This document shows, in pieces, positions 24,056 through 31,799 of a DNA stretch of 32,655 nucleotides. Position 1 is the stretch's first letter; each line of letters starts with the position of its first letter. The stretch lies in the IMG/VR virus record IMGVR_UViG_3300017755_000040, positions 1 through 32,655 of that record, one strand, 5' to 3'. This DNA comes from a virus. The position numbers and the translations under genes were made by a program. A model generated the notes under the pieces. It saw only the letters and a list, made by a program, of their open reading frames with translations. It made no database searches and was not told the origin of the DNA.

Positions 24056-25372
24056 TTATTGTGTTATAGATAGTTCCTCCTGGTCGCCTTGAATTTCTCC
24101 ATGAACGGCAGAAAGAATGTCAGAGTGTCTGACTTGTCTGCTCAATCTCAATCCATTCATACTGGTAACTCGGCTTATGGCAACATAAAGAAGACCAGTA
24201 GCGAATGGTTTAGTCGGTGGCAAGTCTATATAAACTTTTTTTATAGTAGATCCCTGCGAACTATGTATGGTCATAGCCCACCCTAGGACAACAGGAAAGG
24301 CTTTGAATTCTCCAGATTTTACCTGCTCCAACTCGGAATTTCTACCTATTGTCCATTTATGCTGAGTCCAAACCTTCTTCGGAAGATTTATCATGCCCTT
24401 GCCGTCTACATCGATCAGCATTCTTCCGTAGCGATCTACTCCATAGAATGTCCCTTGGTCGCCATTAACGCATGTTTGATGGTCGCCTTCGGCCTTCCAT
24501 GATCCATTCGCCTTCACAACCACTCTAGCCCCCCTGCGAAGCATTAGTGGCTGCACAGGATCTTCGCCCTGCCATTGCTTAGACTCGGTAGTGAACTCAA
24601 TCTCTTGGCCGTGCAGCTTTGCTAGTTCGCGCAGATTGACTCGCTTGGCGATAGCTCGGTAGGGAGTTAGCGTAATGCTACCAGGCAAAGGTCGCCCGAC
24701 ACATCGATTGAGAATACGCAAATCTAGGTTAGATTGCTGGCCTGTCCGGATTCTAGAGAATAACTCTCCCTCGGCTCTGGATTGTTGACGAAAAATTCTG
24801 GTTAATCGGTAAGTCTTAATGCCCTTCAGGCACTTGGCCTCGGATATTCCAAACGGGAATTTATACCCCCATGATTCCAACGCCTCAGAGTCTCTCTGAG
24901 AGCTTACTGGTGGGAGTTGACCGTCGTCTCCGACTAGGAGTATTCCGGCCCCGCCAAAAGCGTTTGTAGAGCGTCTGGAGTGCTGTAAGGCACTGTTTAT
25001 AAAGTCTAGCTGGTCTGCCCTGAGCATTGAGCATTCGTCAATGACAATCCAGTCGGCTTGGGCTAGGGGGGCAGATCGCTTTCCACCAAAATACCTGGTA
25101 GATACGTCCGATTGCCTAAGCTTTGTGGCTTTTAGACTTGGGTCTAGTGGATATTGCGATGGCATGCCGAATGTCTTGTGGACTGTCTGACCGCCAACTA
25201 GGGACGCCGCTAGTCCGGTAGGGGCACAATAAACAATCTTGCTCGAGGATTTGTATAACTCACGAACCACAACGCTTTTACCCGAGCCAGCGGGACCAGA
25301 CACACGAAGGACTCGTTCAAAGCCCGACCGAATGGCCTTAACTATTTCTAACTGTTCTCCGGTCAGATTCAT
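24056..25372 (-). CDS. SF1B helicase (Pif1/Dda/RecD2-like)
   Basis: A 438-residue helicase with all core motifs intact: Walker A GPAGSGKS (26-33), APTGLAA (50-56), DECSM (112-116), GDDGQLPPV (148-156), LTRIFRQ (190-196), AMTIHSSQGST (366-376) and YVAISRVTS (396-404). The compact size and the Pif1-type IFRQ and HSSQGST motifs place it with phage Dda/Pif1-like 5'-3' helicases, used in replication initiation, fork progress or recombination. It is the only helicase I see, and no primase or polymerase accompanies it. It overlaps the sigma-like gene by 4 bases (ATGA). Confidence 0.92.
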   Translation of the reverse strand: MNLTGEQLEIVKAIRSGFERVLRVSGPAGSGKSVVVRELYKSSSKIVYCAPTGLAASLVGGQTVHKTFGMPSQYPLDPSLKATKLRQSDVSTRYFGGKRSAPLAQADWIVIDECSMLRADQLDFINSALQHSRRSTNAFGGAGILLVGDDGQLPPVSSQRDSEALESWGYKFPFGISEAKCLKGIKTYRLTRIFRQQSRAEGELFSRIRTGQQSNLDLRILNRCVGRPLPGSITLTPYRAIAKRVNLRELAKLHGQEIEFTTESKQWQGEDPVQPLMLRRGARVVVKANGSWKAEGDHQTCVNGDQGTFYGVDRYGRMLIDVDGKGMINLPKKVWTQHKWTIGRNSELEQVKSGEFKAFPVVLGWAMTIHSSQGSTIKKVYIDLPPTKPFATGLLYVAISRVTSMNGLRLSRQVRHSDILSAVHGEIQGDQEELSITQ

Positions 25373-25926
25373 TTACACCTAGTATGACTGGCAAACTTCT
25401 TCATCGAAACTTTACTGTTATATATGTGATTGCTCACCTGCTTCTCGGATAGGTTAACGATGATTGCAATTTTGCTCAACGAATTGCCTTTTGCGTAAAG
25501 CCTCATAATGCATCGAGCCTTACTCGACTTTAGCATATCTATAAGGTCATACAGGTCCGAGTAACTCTCTTGGTAGTATTCAGTTTGATCGTTTATCGGG
25601 ATTGGCGAGACATTTGGCTGATATAGATCCTTAGATGCATACCAAATAGCCGTAGATAAGTACGGTAGGTTCCATTTATCCGTATTGCGAAGAGGCAATA
25701 TCCTTAACCAAATTTCACCTTCGGCGTCTCCGGCATCTACTGCCCCTGCGGTTTTGCGATTAACAGATCTGCCAGCGATTGATATTATCCTTACCAAAGT
25801 TTCGTCGAGAGCCTCTAGCCTTTGCGACTCGGTAATTAGAAACTCGGCTTTATATCCTGGCATGTCATCAGACCAATACCTATGACCATCCGTTTCTATT
25901 GTTCCTATAGGGGTTTTGAAAATCAT
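25369..25926 (-). CDS. sigma-like transcription regulator (region-4 HTH)
   Basis: A 185-residue protein from ATG 25926, which overlaps the upstream stop as ATGA; an ATG at 25974 is the longer alternative. The C-terminal 147-177 is a sigma70 region 4/LuxR-type helix-turn-helix: GNSLSKIAIIVNLSEKQVSN, then HIYNSKVSMKKF. The middle (about 66-105, GDAEGEIWLRILPLR...YLSTAIWYASKDLY) resembles region 2 helices of ECF-type factors, but the conserved -10-binding residues are not clear. It could redirect host RNA polymerase to late promoters. The N-terminal 60 residues are unrelated to sigma factors. A plain HTH regulator is the alternative. Confidence 0.55.
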   Translation of the reverse strand: MIFKTPIGTIETDGHRYWSDDMPGYKAEFLITESQRLEALDETLVRIISIAGRSVNRKTAGAVDAGDAEGEIWLRILPLRNTDKWNLPYLSTAIWYASKDLYQPNVSPIPINDQTEYYQESYSDLYDLIDMLKSSKARCIMRLYAKGNSLSKIAIIVNLSEKQVSNHIYNSKVSMKKFASHTRCK

Positions 25927-26264
25927 GGGCCATATGGGTTGTGGGGTAAATAAACTGCATGTGTATAGTCGCAAGCGTTTGAAATTGAAGTAAGGTCAAC
26001 AAATAGTTTTTTGTTCTTAGCCATCTTAGATGCTTTTTCAGACTCACTTCTAAGCTTGTTCTTAATCTTTTGATTTATGACCTGCCTCTCAAGCACGTCC
26101 ATCCTCTCTGGGCCAACGACCTTACCCTCTCTATGTGATGCAGCAGCCCTAACTGCTTGTTCGCGGCTAGAATGAGAGGAAACAAACCCCCACTCGTTTG
26201 CAACGATCCAGGGCTTCTCTGTCTTACTCCATGTCTTTCGATTATATTTAGAGTTTTTCTTCAT
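25923..26264 (-). CDS. basic hypothetical protein (113 aa)
   Basis: A 113-residue Lys/Arg-rich protein starting MKKNSKYNRKTWSKTEKPW, with a central segment SREQAVRAAASHREGKVV and a helical basic stretch (ERQVINQKIKNKLRSESEKA). The charge suggests nucleic-acid binding. No family recognised. It overlaps both neighbours (ATGA with the sigma-like gene, 17 bases upstream). Confidence 0.62.
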   Translation of the reverse strand: MKKNSKYNRKTWSKTEKPWIVANEWGFVSSHSSREQAVRAAASHREGKVVGPERMDVLERQVINQKIKNKLRSESEKASKMAKNKKLFVDLTSISNACDYTHAVYLPHNPYGP

Positions 26265-26556
26265 CTTCTAATTTATACCCAGCCGCCCACGCGATGTACA
26301 CGGAGTTTAATTCTTCCTCATTTAAATGCTGATTTTTATATACCAAAATATCGGCATTTCCAAAGCTTAGACAATAAAGTCTCCACATATCGTCATCAAC
26401 TTCCACTTTTAAATTTCGACGACTCACAGGCATTAACTCTCCATGATGCTTTCCACCTAGCAAAGGAGCAACAGACTCGGGTCTTTTGGAATTGCTACTT
26501 AGCAAAATCCTGATCTCGTTAGTCAGAATCTCTATATTCTCATACATATTGGTCAT
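26248..26556 (-). CDS. hypothetical protein (102 aa)
   Basis: An acidic 102-residue protein; a second ATG at residue 4 would cut the upstream overlap to 8 bases. Parts are IEILTNEIRILLSSNSKRPE, then DDDMWRLYCLSFGNADIL, and a C-terminal acidic helix (LNEEELNSVYIAWAAGYKLE). No family known. Its place among nucleotide and DNA genes is the only clue. Confidence 0.6.
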   Translation of the reverse strand: MTNMYENIEILTNEIRILLSSNSKRPESVAPLLGGKHHGELMPVSRRNLKVEVDDDMWRLYCLSFGNADILVYKNQHLNEEELNSVYIAWAAGYKLEDEEKL

Positions 26557-26812
26557 CTTCCTCTCTTAATTTGTCCTGCACGAGCTTTGCATATCCTTGT
26601 ATATCCTCATATGTGTCCAGATGTTTATAGTCGGCGGTCACCGCTCGGCTAATCTTACTTAGTATCATATCAAAGGCTTCGCATATATCAAATGGAAGCT
26701 GTTCATAGTTCACGCCTTCACGGATAACCCGCTTTAGCCTCTGTGCTATTGCAGCGTTATCGGAAAACCTTCCATAGGTTTCGCCGCGTTTTTCTAATGT
26801 TCGTTCTAGCAT
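26540..26812 (-). CDS. DUF6378-like small phage protein (90 aa)
   Basis: A 90-residue helical protein with the pattern seen in phage DUF6378-type proteins: RGETYGRFSDNAAIAQRLKR at the start, MILSKISRAVTADYKHLDTY in the middle, then EDIQGYAKLVQDKL. These are common in phage early operons. The biochemical role is unknown. An all-helical MazG-like nucleotide hydrolase fold is sometimes suspected, but the catalytic EExxE set is not seen here. Confidence 0.65.
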   Translation of the reverse strand: MLERTLEKRGETYGRFSDNAAIAQRLKRVIREGVNYEQLPFDICEAFDMILSKISRAVTADYKHLDTYEDIQGYAKLVQDKLREEDDQYV

Positions 26813-26813
26813 A

Positions 26814-27158
26814 TCAGTATTCTCTTATTCTTATCTCTCTAATTCCGAAACGAGAGAGTGCCTCTGCACATTCCGGACAAACGTACTTGTGACCATAAAC
26901 CCAGACAATGCTAGGTTTTATAGTCATCTCTAAAACCTTAAGCTTGTCGAGTAGTCGCATCTCGGCATGCGTCGATTTGCAGAAGTGTGTCTGATCGCCT
27001 GTAGGCAACTCTAATCTAGCACAAATATGGCCAGTGTCTTCGCAATCATTCGCAGCAGTTAAGAAATCAGCCCCAACGTAGCATCCGGCGGCAACGCCTC
27101 TCTTTTGGCAAGTGCTTTTAGGATGTACCTTCAATCGTAGATATTCAAACTCGGTCAT
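26814..27158 (-). CDS. deoxycytidylate/cytidine deaminase-like protein
   Basis: A 114-residue zinc deaminase. Zn ligand and proton shuttle are His64 and Glu66 (STHAEMRLL), with Cys94 and Cys97 (VCPECAEAL). The N-terminal KRGVAAGCYVGADFLTAAND matches the strand-helix before the active site in dCMP deaminases. It would make dUMP for dTMP supply, yet no thymidylate synthase or dUTPase is seen. The protein is shorter than typical dCMP deaminases (about 140-190 residues), so substrate is uncertain. Confidence 0.8.
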   Translation of the reverse strand: MTEFEYLRLKVHPKSTCQKRGVAAGCYVGADFLTAANDCEDTGHICARLELPTGDQTHFCKSTHAEMRLLDKLKVLEMTIKPSIVWVYGHKYVCPECAEALSRFGIREIRIREY

Positions 27159-27162
27159 TTTA

Positions 27163-27651
27163 TTAATGAGATCCAGGTTCTCTCGTTAGGTCTATCCAGC
27201 TAACATTATTTATGTCCGACATATAACAGTCCTGGGCATACGGCCTATCTCTGTCTGGGATGCTTTTAATCGTCCAAGACTTGTGGTGATGTCCAAAAAC
27301 GACCGCAGCATGGGTCATTGCTGGATTCAGATACATATATAGGAACGGCTTTGGCTCGGCATTGTCCCATGAGTGCTTGGCACAAACTATGAAGTTTGAC
27401 CCAAATGGCCAATCGGTCCTGTCAGTGAAATTGTAGCCAAGGCCCTTAATCTCCATCCGCTTTTCTTCGCCGCTGTGCTTGCTCTTTACATAGCAATCAC
27501 CAGAATCGGCATACTCCTTCCACTGATCGTGAGTAGGCCTGATCTTTGTTTCAGGGATGTGTACTATATAATCCCGGGATTTCCACCAGTCGGCGACAAC
27601 TTCGACGGCCCTCTGGCTTTTCTTTAGTCTTTCGACAAACTTAGTTTCCAT
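27163..27651 (-). CDS. putative PD-(D/E)XK-type nuclease (162 aa)
   Basis: A 162-residue protein with GDCYVKSK (Asp52) and, 14 residues on, RMEIKGL (Glu67-Lys69). This D-X14-E-X-K spacing suits the restriction-endonuclease/resolvase fold, and Glu17 (AVEVVADWW) may complete the site. The rest is beta-rich (FGSNFIVCAKHSW, PFLYMYLNPAMTHAAVVFGH). It could process junctions or host DNA. The evidence is motif-level only, and a non-nuclease function remains possible. An A-rich leader (AAAACCAAAATAAAAT) precedes the ATG. Confidence 0.5.
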   Translation of the reverse strand: METKFVERLKKSQRAVEVVADWWKSRDYIVHIPETKIRPTHDQWKEYADSGDCYVKSKHSGEEKRMEIKGLGYNFTDRTDWPFGSNFIVCAKHSWDNAEPKPFLYMYLNPAMTHAAVVFGHHHKSWTIKSIPDRDRPYAQDCYMSDINNVSWIDLTREPGSH

Positions 27652-27671
27652 ATTTTATTTTGGTTTTGTTT

Positions 27672-28316
27672 TTATAGTTCCATTAGATAGTTAGTAGCCA
27701 CCTTGCCGTGCTCAACTACACCACATGCGATGGCCGGATGCGGCCCATGCTTACCATAGGCCATTGCGTAAGATTTCCGATCTATTCCGTTGCCTACCTG
27801 CATGCCAAAGACACGGCAATTATCGCCCGTATGCCACACCACTCCACATTCGGAATGGTGATGGCCTTGGACATAAGATCTCATGTTGTCCTTGGCTTTT
27901 TGAGGAGCCTTCTTGCCTTCGCCGTGGCAGTAGCGAACGTCATCTATAGTTACGTCTTCAACAAACTTCCATCCAGGTGCGTCAAACATTTCGCCGTAAT
28001 CGCGAACCCACCTGCGGGATATACCCGCAGAGTAGGCCTTGCGATGTACGATGCGATCATGGTTTCCAATGCAGACGTATGCCTCGGGAAATGCCTTATA
28101 CCATTTCTGTATCTCGGTAATCGCCCGATCTAGTTCTTCTCCGGCACTGAATCCATCTGGGTCTGTCTCATGAAATGAGCTATAGTGATTATCCACCAGA
28201 TCTCCTATAAAAACAACCTGGTTACAACCGCATCGGCGATCAACATTCTTACAGAAGCGTAGATACTTCTTCAGCGTGAATGGGGCGTGTAGATCGCCTA
28301 TGGCTAGAACCTTCAT
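27672..28316 (-). CDS. calcineurin-like metallophosphoesterase
   Basis: A 214-residue protein with the complete motif series: GDLH (7-10), GDLVDN (38-43), GNHD (84-87), His131 in CHGEG, and GHHH (151-154). Phage members of this fold act as DNA 3' phosphatases, nucleases or nucleotide phosphatases. Nothing here separates these. It overlaps the upstream ORF by ATGA. The cofactor would be two divalent metals. Confidence 0.9.
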   Translation of the reverse strand: MKVLAIGDLHAPFTLKKYLRFCKNVDRRCGCNQVVFIGDLVDNHYSSFHETDPDGFSAGEELDRAITEIQKWYKAFPEAYVCIGNHDRIVHRKAYSAGISRRWVRDYGEMFDAPGWKFVEDVTIDDVRYCHGEGKKAPQKAKDNMRSYVQGHHHSECGVVWHTGDNCRVFGMQVGNGIDRKSYAMAYGKHGPHPAIACGVVEHGKVATNYLMEL

Positions 28317-28585
28317 AGCGATGGAAGGCCAAGTTTATTGAGAGCTTGGTTTAGCTCAAAGTCCCTGCCGCAAGCATCAGATGGCCTGTAGTCTTTTGTC
28401 ATTTCAAACAGTTCACCTTTGCCGCGAGGATTTGCAGAATTCCACCAGATTACTGATGCCGCCCAATTAGCTATAGTGCCATCGGTTACGTGTTTGCGGA
28501 TCTCATAGACCCAATGCAGTTGAGGCTTCCTTTTGACCTCTTTTCTAAAATCAACCATCTTTTGGGTTTTTTCTAATAATGCCAT
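28313..28585 (-). CDS. hypothetical protein (90 aa)
   Basis: A basic, Trp-rich 90-residue protein (KPQLHWVYEIRKHVTDG, TIANWAASVIWWNSANPRGKG). An internal ATG at 28558 gives an 8-base overlap with the upstream gene (ATGGTTGA) and may be the true start, while the longer start gives 35 bases. No known domain. Confidence 0.6.
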   Translation of the reverse strand: MALLEKTQKMVDFRKEVKRKPQLHWVYEIRKHVTDGTIANWAASVIWWNSANPRGKGELFEMTKDYRPSDACGRDFELNQALNKLGLPSL

Positions 28586-28967
28586 AGGTTTTATTTATCT
28601 CCTTTATCACTTCTTGAATTGGTTGCTGCATTAGCAGCGATGTGAGGTTAATGATTGCTGCGAGTTCTACGGATGCTTCCCGTAGCTCGGTAGATGGCTC
28701 TGGCTCGCCCTCTGGGCCTGGATTAAGATCGACATGAGCATTGACCTTGCTGGAGTCAATTAGCTCATACACGTCGCGACCATCGACTGGTTCACGAGGC
28801 TCAAAACCACCGCTCTTATAGTTTGTTCCGATTCCATAGTCGCCTTGACTCGGTACAATCGCAACGAATTCCGTACCATCCTTTCTCTCAAGAAGGAGGC
28901 GGGTTACCCCGCTCTCCCTTATCTTGATAATGCTCTTTATGCGGCCTTGGATATACTGCACGGTCAA
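28551..28967 (-). CDS. hypothetical protein, possible OB-like N terminus (138 aa)
   Basis: A 138-residue protein. The first 50 residues are beta-rich (YIQGRIKSIIKIRESGVTRL, LLERKDGTEFVAIVP), followed by an acidic Pro-rich linker and a helix (LREASVELAAIINLTSLLMQ). The beta part could be a small OB or SH3 barrel. The start is TTG (28967) or GTG (28961); neither is ATG. It overlaps the SSB-like gene by 4 bases, suggesting a shared role in DNA binding, which is unproven. Confidence 0.55.
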   Translation of the reverse strand: MTVQYIQGRIKSIIKIRESGVTRLLLERKDGTEFVAIVPSQGDYGIGTNYKSGGFEPREPVDGRDVYELIDSSKVNAHVDLNPGPEGEPEPSTELREASVELAAIINLTSLLMQQPIQEVIKEINKTYGIIRKNPKDG

Positions 28968-29611
28968 AACGCTAGATCTTCGCCGACTGAGACCGTCACA
29001 GATGCTTCCTGAACGGTTGCAGTTGGCTTGTCGATGTTTTCATCTACTCGTTGTATAAACGTATCGATCTCCGTATCGAAGGCGGCTTCCATGCTCGACG
29101 TGTCGCGTACCTTGCGACCGAACTTTTCGCTGACCTCGGCCTTTCGCAAGCCAGTAAACCACCTCGCTTCCGAATCGTAGGGCCAAGTCTGAGTAATCCT
29201 TTCGCCTGACTGAGTTATATACAATGCAGTCGGAACAACGGTCTTTCCATACTGGTTTTTCCAAGCTCGCTTCTCATTCAAAGCAGCTTTCAGCTCAATT
29301 GGCTTATTGAGATCTATACCGCCAAGGATATTCGCGACCCCAAGGAAATTGCTTTCATAGAGCTTGAACTGAGCGGCGTCATCGTTGTCTAAGTAGATCG
29401 TGAAGAACATGTCCTCGCCTAACGGCTGTACGGCTGCTCCAGCGACCTTTCCTATAAGTGACTGTTTAAACCAGCCTAGGGTCTTCCCCTCTTTATCTCC
29501 GAAGCTCCAGTGACGAAACTCGCGGCCATCGTTAATATCAGGATCGGCATCCGCTCCTGGAACCTTGGCAAACCATTTGCCTTCGGATTTAATGCTATAG
29601 TATTTTTTCAT
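28964..29611 (-). CDS. putative ssDNA-binding protein (215 aa, SSB-like tail)
   Basis: A 215-residue protein with a beta-rich first half (YYSIKSEGKWFAKVPG, GEDMFFTIYLDNDDAAQFKL, NKPIELKAALNEKRAWKNQY) and an acidic, flexible C terminus ending GEDLAF. This resembles the terminal tip of bacterial SSB (DDDIPF), which recruits host repair and replication proteins. It lies between an HNH/exonuclease block and the OB-like ORF. The fold is not confirmed and no named family is recognised. A recombination mediator or annealing protein is the alternative. Confidence 0.45.
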   Translation of the reverse strand: MKKYYSIKSEGKWFAKVPGADADPDINDGREFRHWSFGDKEGKTLGWFKQSLIGKVAGAAVQPLGEDMFFTIYLDNDDAAQFKLYESNFLGVANILGGIDLNKPIELKAALNEKRAWKNQYGKTVVPTALYITQSGERITQTWPYDSEARWFTGLRKAEVSEKFGRKVRDTSSMEAAFDTEIDTFIQRVDENIDKPTATVQEASVTVSVGEDLAF

Positions 29612-29630
29612 ATGTTTATTTTACTTGAGG

Positions 29631-29831
29631 TTAAATTTCACATTTTAGGCTTATGATATTCGGTATTTCAGGCTGCTTATCGACCCACTCGTCGAAGCCA
29701 GCCAACGAATTAAACCCTAGCATGTTTATATCTTGTCGCTCTTTGCCTCGCTCAACGACTACGACAACGCTGCGAACAGCATTTCTGTTTAAATTGGTTA
29801 TGATCGATTTATCTTTAGTGTATTCTTTCAT
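29631..29831 (-). CDS. hypothetical protein (66 aa)
   Basis: A 66-residue basic protein (RNAVRSVVVVVERGKERQ, DINMLGFNSLAGFDEWVDK). It has a hydrophobic strand VVVVV but no membrane span. It overlaps the HNH gene by ATGA. Unrecognised. Confidence 0.6.
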   Translation of the reverse strand: MKEYTKDKSIITNLNRNAVRSVVVVVERGKERQDINMLGFNSLAGFDEWVDKQPEIPNIISLKCEI

Positions 29832-30238
29832 TGTGATTTTGATTTTTTGTTAATCTGCCTTAATTTTTTTTCATCCGCCGTTTTCAATTTATGACAAGGC
29901 TTACACAAAGCCTGTAAGCCCTCTGTTTCAACGTACAGCCGCCGCAGTACCTGATCCCAATTGTACCCCAGAAATCCCTCACAATCGAAACCGTCGATAG
30001 GAACGACAGGCTCAATGTGATCGACCGCCATGTCTTTTTGTGGAAACAAGTTGCCACATTGCTTGCATTTATGAAGCTTGCACATCCTGCCAGTCGCCGG
30101 ATTCACGCCCGTTTTGATGTAGGCGTCCCGCAGTGCTTGGTATTTAGCTGGCCACTTGGCCCCTCTAAGTGCACTCATGATAAATGATCGGAATCGGGCC
30201 AAAGTCCATTGGCCGTTAGCATACGGTTTCTCAACCAT
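29828..30238 (-). CDS. HNH endonuclease of the early operon
   Basis: A 136-residue HNH protein with zinc-finger cysteines at 58/61 (CKQCG) and 112/115 (CKPCH), the catalytic DHIEPV (His74), and LQALCKPCHKLKT, a typical phage early HNH. It is unlike the packaging HNH at 638-952. It may act in recombination, homing-like processing or DNA degradation. The operon has no intron, so an ordinary early nuclease is preferred. The tail is very basic. Confidence 0.88.
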   Translation of the reverse strand: MVEKPYANGQWTLARFRSFIMSALRGAKWPAKYQALRDAYIKTGVNPATGRMCKLHKCKQCGNLFPQKDMAVDHIEPVVPIDGFDCEGFLGYNWDQVLRRLYVETEGLQALCKPCHKLKTADEKKLRQINKKSKSQ

Positions 30239-30413
30239 TGTTCATGATGTCGCGAATATATTCGGTTCCGATCTGATCAATCAACGGCACTAGGTGTTCG
30301 TCTTGGCCCTTGAAATAGATCTTCATCTCTTCATCAGCCACTACACCGACGACTACTGCGTCGCAGTTGTCGAGTAGGGTCTGTATGGTTCTCTCATAAA
30401 GTTGTTCGTTCAT
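30231..30413 (-). CDS. hypothetical protein (60 aa)
   Basis: An acidic 60-residue protein (LLDNCDAVVVGVVADEEMKI, IDQIGTEYIRDIMNN). It is coupled both ways: ATGA with the exonuclease and ATGGTTGA with the HNH gene. Alpha/beta pattern, no known domain. Confidence 0.6.
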   Translation of the reverse strand: MNEQLYERTIQTLLDNCDAVVVGVVADEEMKIYFKGQDEHLVPLIDQIGTEYIRDIMNNG

Positions 30414-31165
30414 CTTAGCTTATTCACTATTAGGTATAAATTGCAGCACGCGTCGAAAACATCTAGGGCATGCTGTTGCTGGTCTCGTGTCCAGCGGCGA
30501 ATTCCGGTTCTCCCATCCTCTACGGCGATCACAATGGACATTATGTTCGGCATATAGTCTAGGCCTTCACGCTCGCGAATAATGTCAGCTTCGACTGCTA
30601 GCTGGGCACAGTCCTTTATATAGGCTTTTGCCTCGGGTTTGCCAACCGTCACAGATCGCGTCTTAAAATCCATCAGCACGTATTGGCCTGCCGAATCCTT
30701 AGCTAGTACGTCAATTGTTCCAGCCGTTTTACGGCGTAGGCAATAGCAGATGCTTTCTGCTGCGACTAATTCATGCCCAGTATCTCGGAACCACTTGGCA
30801 AATGGGTTAACATAGGTCGCGTATGGGCCACTGTTAGGGCTTAGATCGCCCTGAGCCATCCGGTCTAAGTGACACTCTAGTGCCTTATGCACCGACGTGC
30901 CAAACTCGCTAGAGGTGACCTCACGACCGTCAACGTCTTGACGCATCCCGTATCGCCGACGCTCGCATTCTTCCCAAGATATACCGCATTGGGCCATGTC
31001 CCAAATCTGACGCCTCATCCAGCCGGACAAGAAGTCGTTTGGAAGGCACCCAAGCATCGTAGTGACACTTGCCAAAGCATTAGACTTCCTAGCTTGGGTT
31101 GGCGTCGTGACGCTCTTAAGTAGCCTTACATCGCCACTAGCGTTTACCTTATAGAAGTGGCTCAT
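30410..31165 (-). CDS. RecB/Cas4-like PD-(D/E)XK exonuclease
   Basis: A 251-residue nuclease with the full motif set: GTSVHKALE (89-97), Glu137 (AAES), Asp152 (GTIDVL), MDFKTRS (Asp166-Lys168) and Gln188 in CAQLAVEAD. These are the catalytic and structural residues of the PD-(D/E)XK exonuclease superfamily used in phage recombination. No Cas4 iron-sulphur Cys cluster is evident. With the SSB-like and helicase proteins it could give a recombination-dependent replication system. Confidence 0.82.
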   Translation of the reverse strand: MSHFYKVNASGDVRLLKSVTTPTQARKSNALASVTTMLGCLPNDFLSGWMRRQIWDMAQCGISWEECERRRYGMRQDVDGREVTSSEFGTSVHKALECHLDRMAQGDLSPNSGPYATYVNPFAKWFRDTGHELVAAESICYCLRRKTAGTIDVLAKDSAGQYVLMDFKTRSVTVGKPEAKAYIKDCAQLAVEADIIREREGLDYMPNIMSIVIAVEDGRTGIRRWTRDQQQHALDVFDACCNLYLIVNKLR

Positions 31166-31332
31166 AGCTTTTGCCCTTCTACTTCCTTGCGATCCATGAT
31201 CGCCGTATATACGTCGCCGTCGTCGTCATACCATCTGACAACTAAGCGACCGAACAACGTGATTCCCACTATTGCTACATGCCCCTCCAGAGAAGGACAG
31301 TACACGATATCATTTATTTCGATTTTTTTCAT
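31162..31332 (-). CDS. small hypothetical protein with SH3-like strands (56 aa)
   Basis: From ATG 31332 the frame encodes KKIEINDIVYCPSLEGHVAI, then VGITLFGRLVVRWYDDDGDV, a compact beta-barrel-like pattern. An ATG at 31374 would add a Cys-rich head (CSRATKGGCCK) that lies inside the upstream gene, so I prefer the shorter form. It overlaps the exonuclease by ATGA. Function unknown. Confidence 0.58.
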   Translation of the reverse strand: MKKIEINDIVYCPSLEGHVAIVGITLFGRLVVRWYDDDGDVYTAIMDRKEVEGQKL

Positions 31333-31549
31333 TTTGCAACATCCTCCTTTGGTGGCCCTTGAGCAATGGCCCAAGGCATTTTTCTAACTCGTCCCGTGCG
31401 ATTTCGATGTCGCACTTGAGCCCGTAGATGTCCTGCTTATTCCTGAAGCAGTCATCCGTGCATTCATCTAAAAAGCTGATCAGGTGGCTGATCTCGGCGT
31501 GTTCGCCAACGGTAATGGGCTTTGTAAATTTAAACCTTTCTAAACTCAT
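31310..31549 (-). CDS. hypothetical helical protein (79 aa)
   Basis: From ATG 31549, four bases after the upstream stop (TAGGACAATG). An ATG at 31591 would extend into the previous gene, so I prefer this start. It is charged and helical: ERFKFTKPITVGEHAEISHL, ISFLDECTDD, CDIEIARDELEKCLG. It has four Cys. No named family. Confidence 0.58.
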   Translation of the reverse strand: MSLERFKFTKPITVGEHAEISHLISFLDECTDDCFRNKQDIYGLKCDIEIARDELEKCLGPLLKGHQRRMLQNEKNRNK

Positions 31550-31553
31550 TGTC

Positions 31554-31799
31554 CTAATAATAATTAATAAATGCATTTGTACGCCATGCACTTACAAAAG
31601 TCTTACGGCTAGGCATCCGTCCGATGAAATCGGCATCGCTATCAGGAGCCATTGTTGGCCCTTCAAAAACTAGCGCATGACGCCGTCCTAAGTCTCTTGC
31701 CAGGCGGTCATAAAGATCGGCTTCGCAACTGTTGCCAATCAAGGCCAACGCGTTGCAAAGGTTTTGAATTTCTTCTCTTGAATACTTATAATCACGCAT
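31554..31799 (-). CDS. hypothetical protein, first early gene (81 aa)
   Basis: An 81-residue protein: MRDYKYSREEIQNLCNAL, then CEADLYDRLARDLGRRHALV and a C-terminal RKTFVSAWRTNAFINYY. It is the first gene after the presumed leftward promoter, with an A-rich leader ATAAAAACCAAAATAAT and no Shine-Dalgarno site. The place suggests an immediate-early takeover factor. Nothing in sequence proves it. Confidence 0.62.
   Translation of the reverse strand: MRDYKYSREEIQNLCNALALIGNSCEADLYDRLARDLGRRHALVFEGPTMAPDSDADFIGRMPSRKTFVSAWRTNAFINYY

Noticed and set aside
30410-31165. Cas4 as a CRISPR adaptation protein
   Set aside because: The PD-(D/E)XK motifs fit general phage exonucleases. No Cas1/Cas2 or array is nearby.
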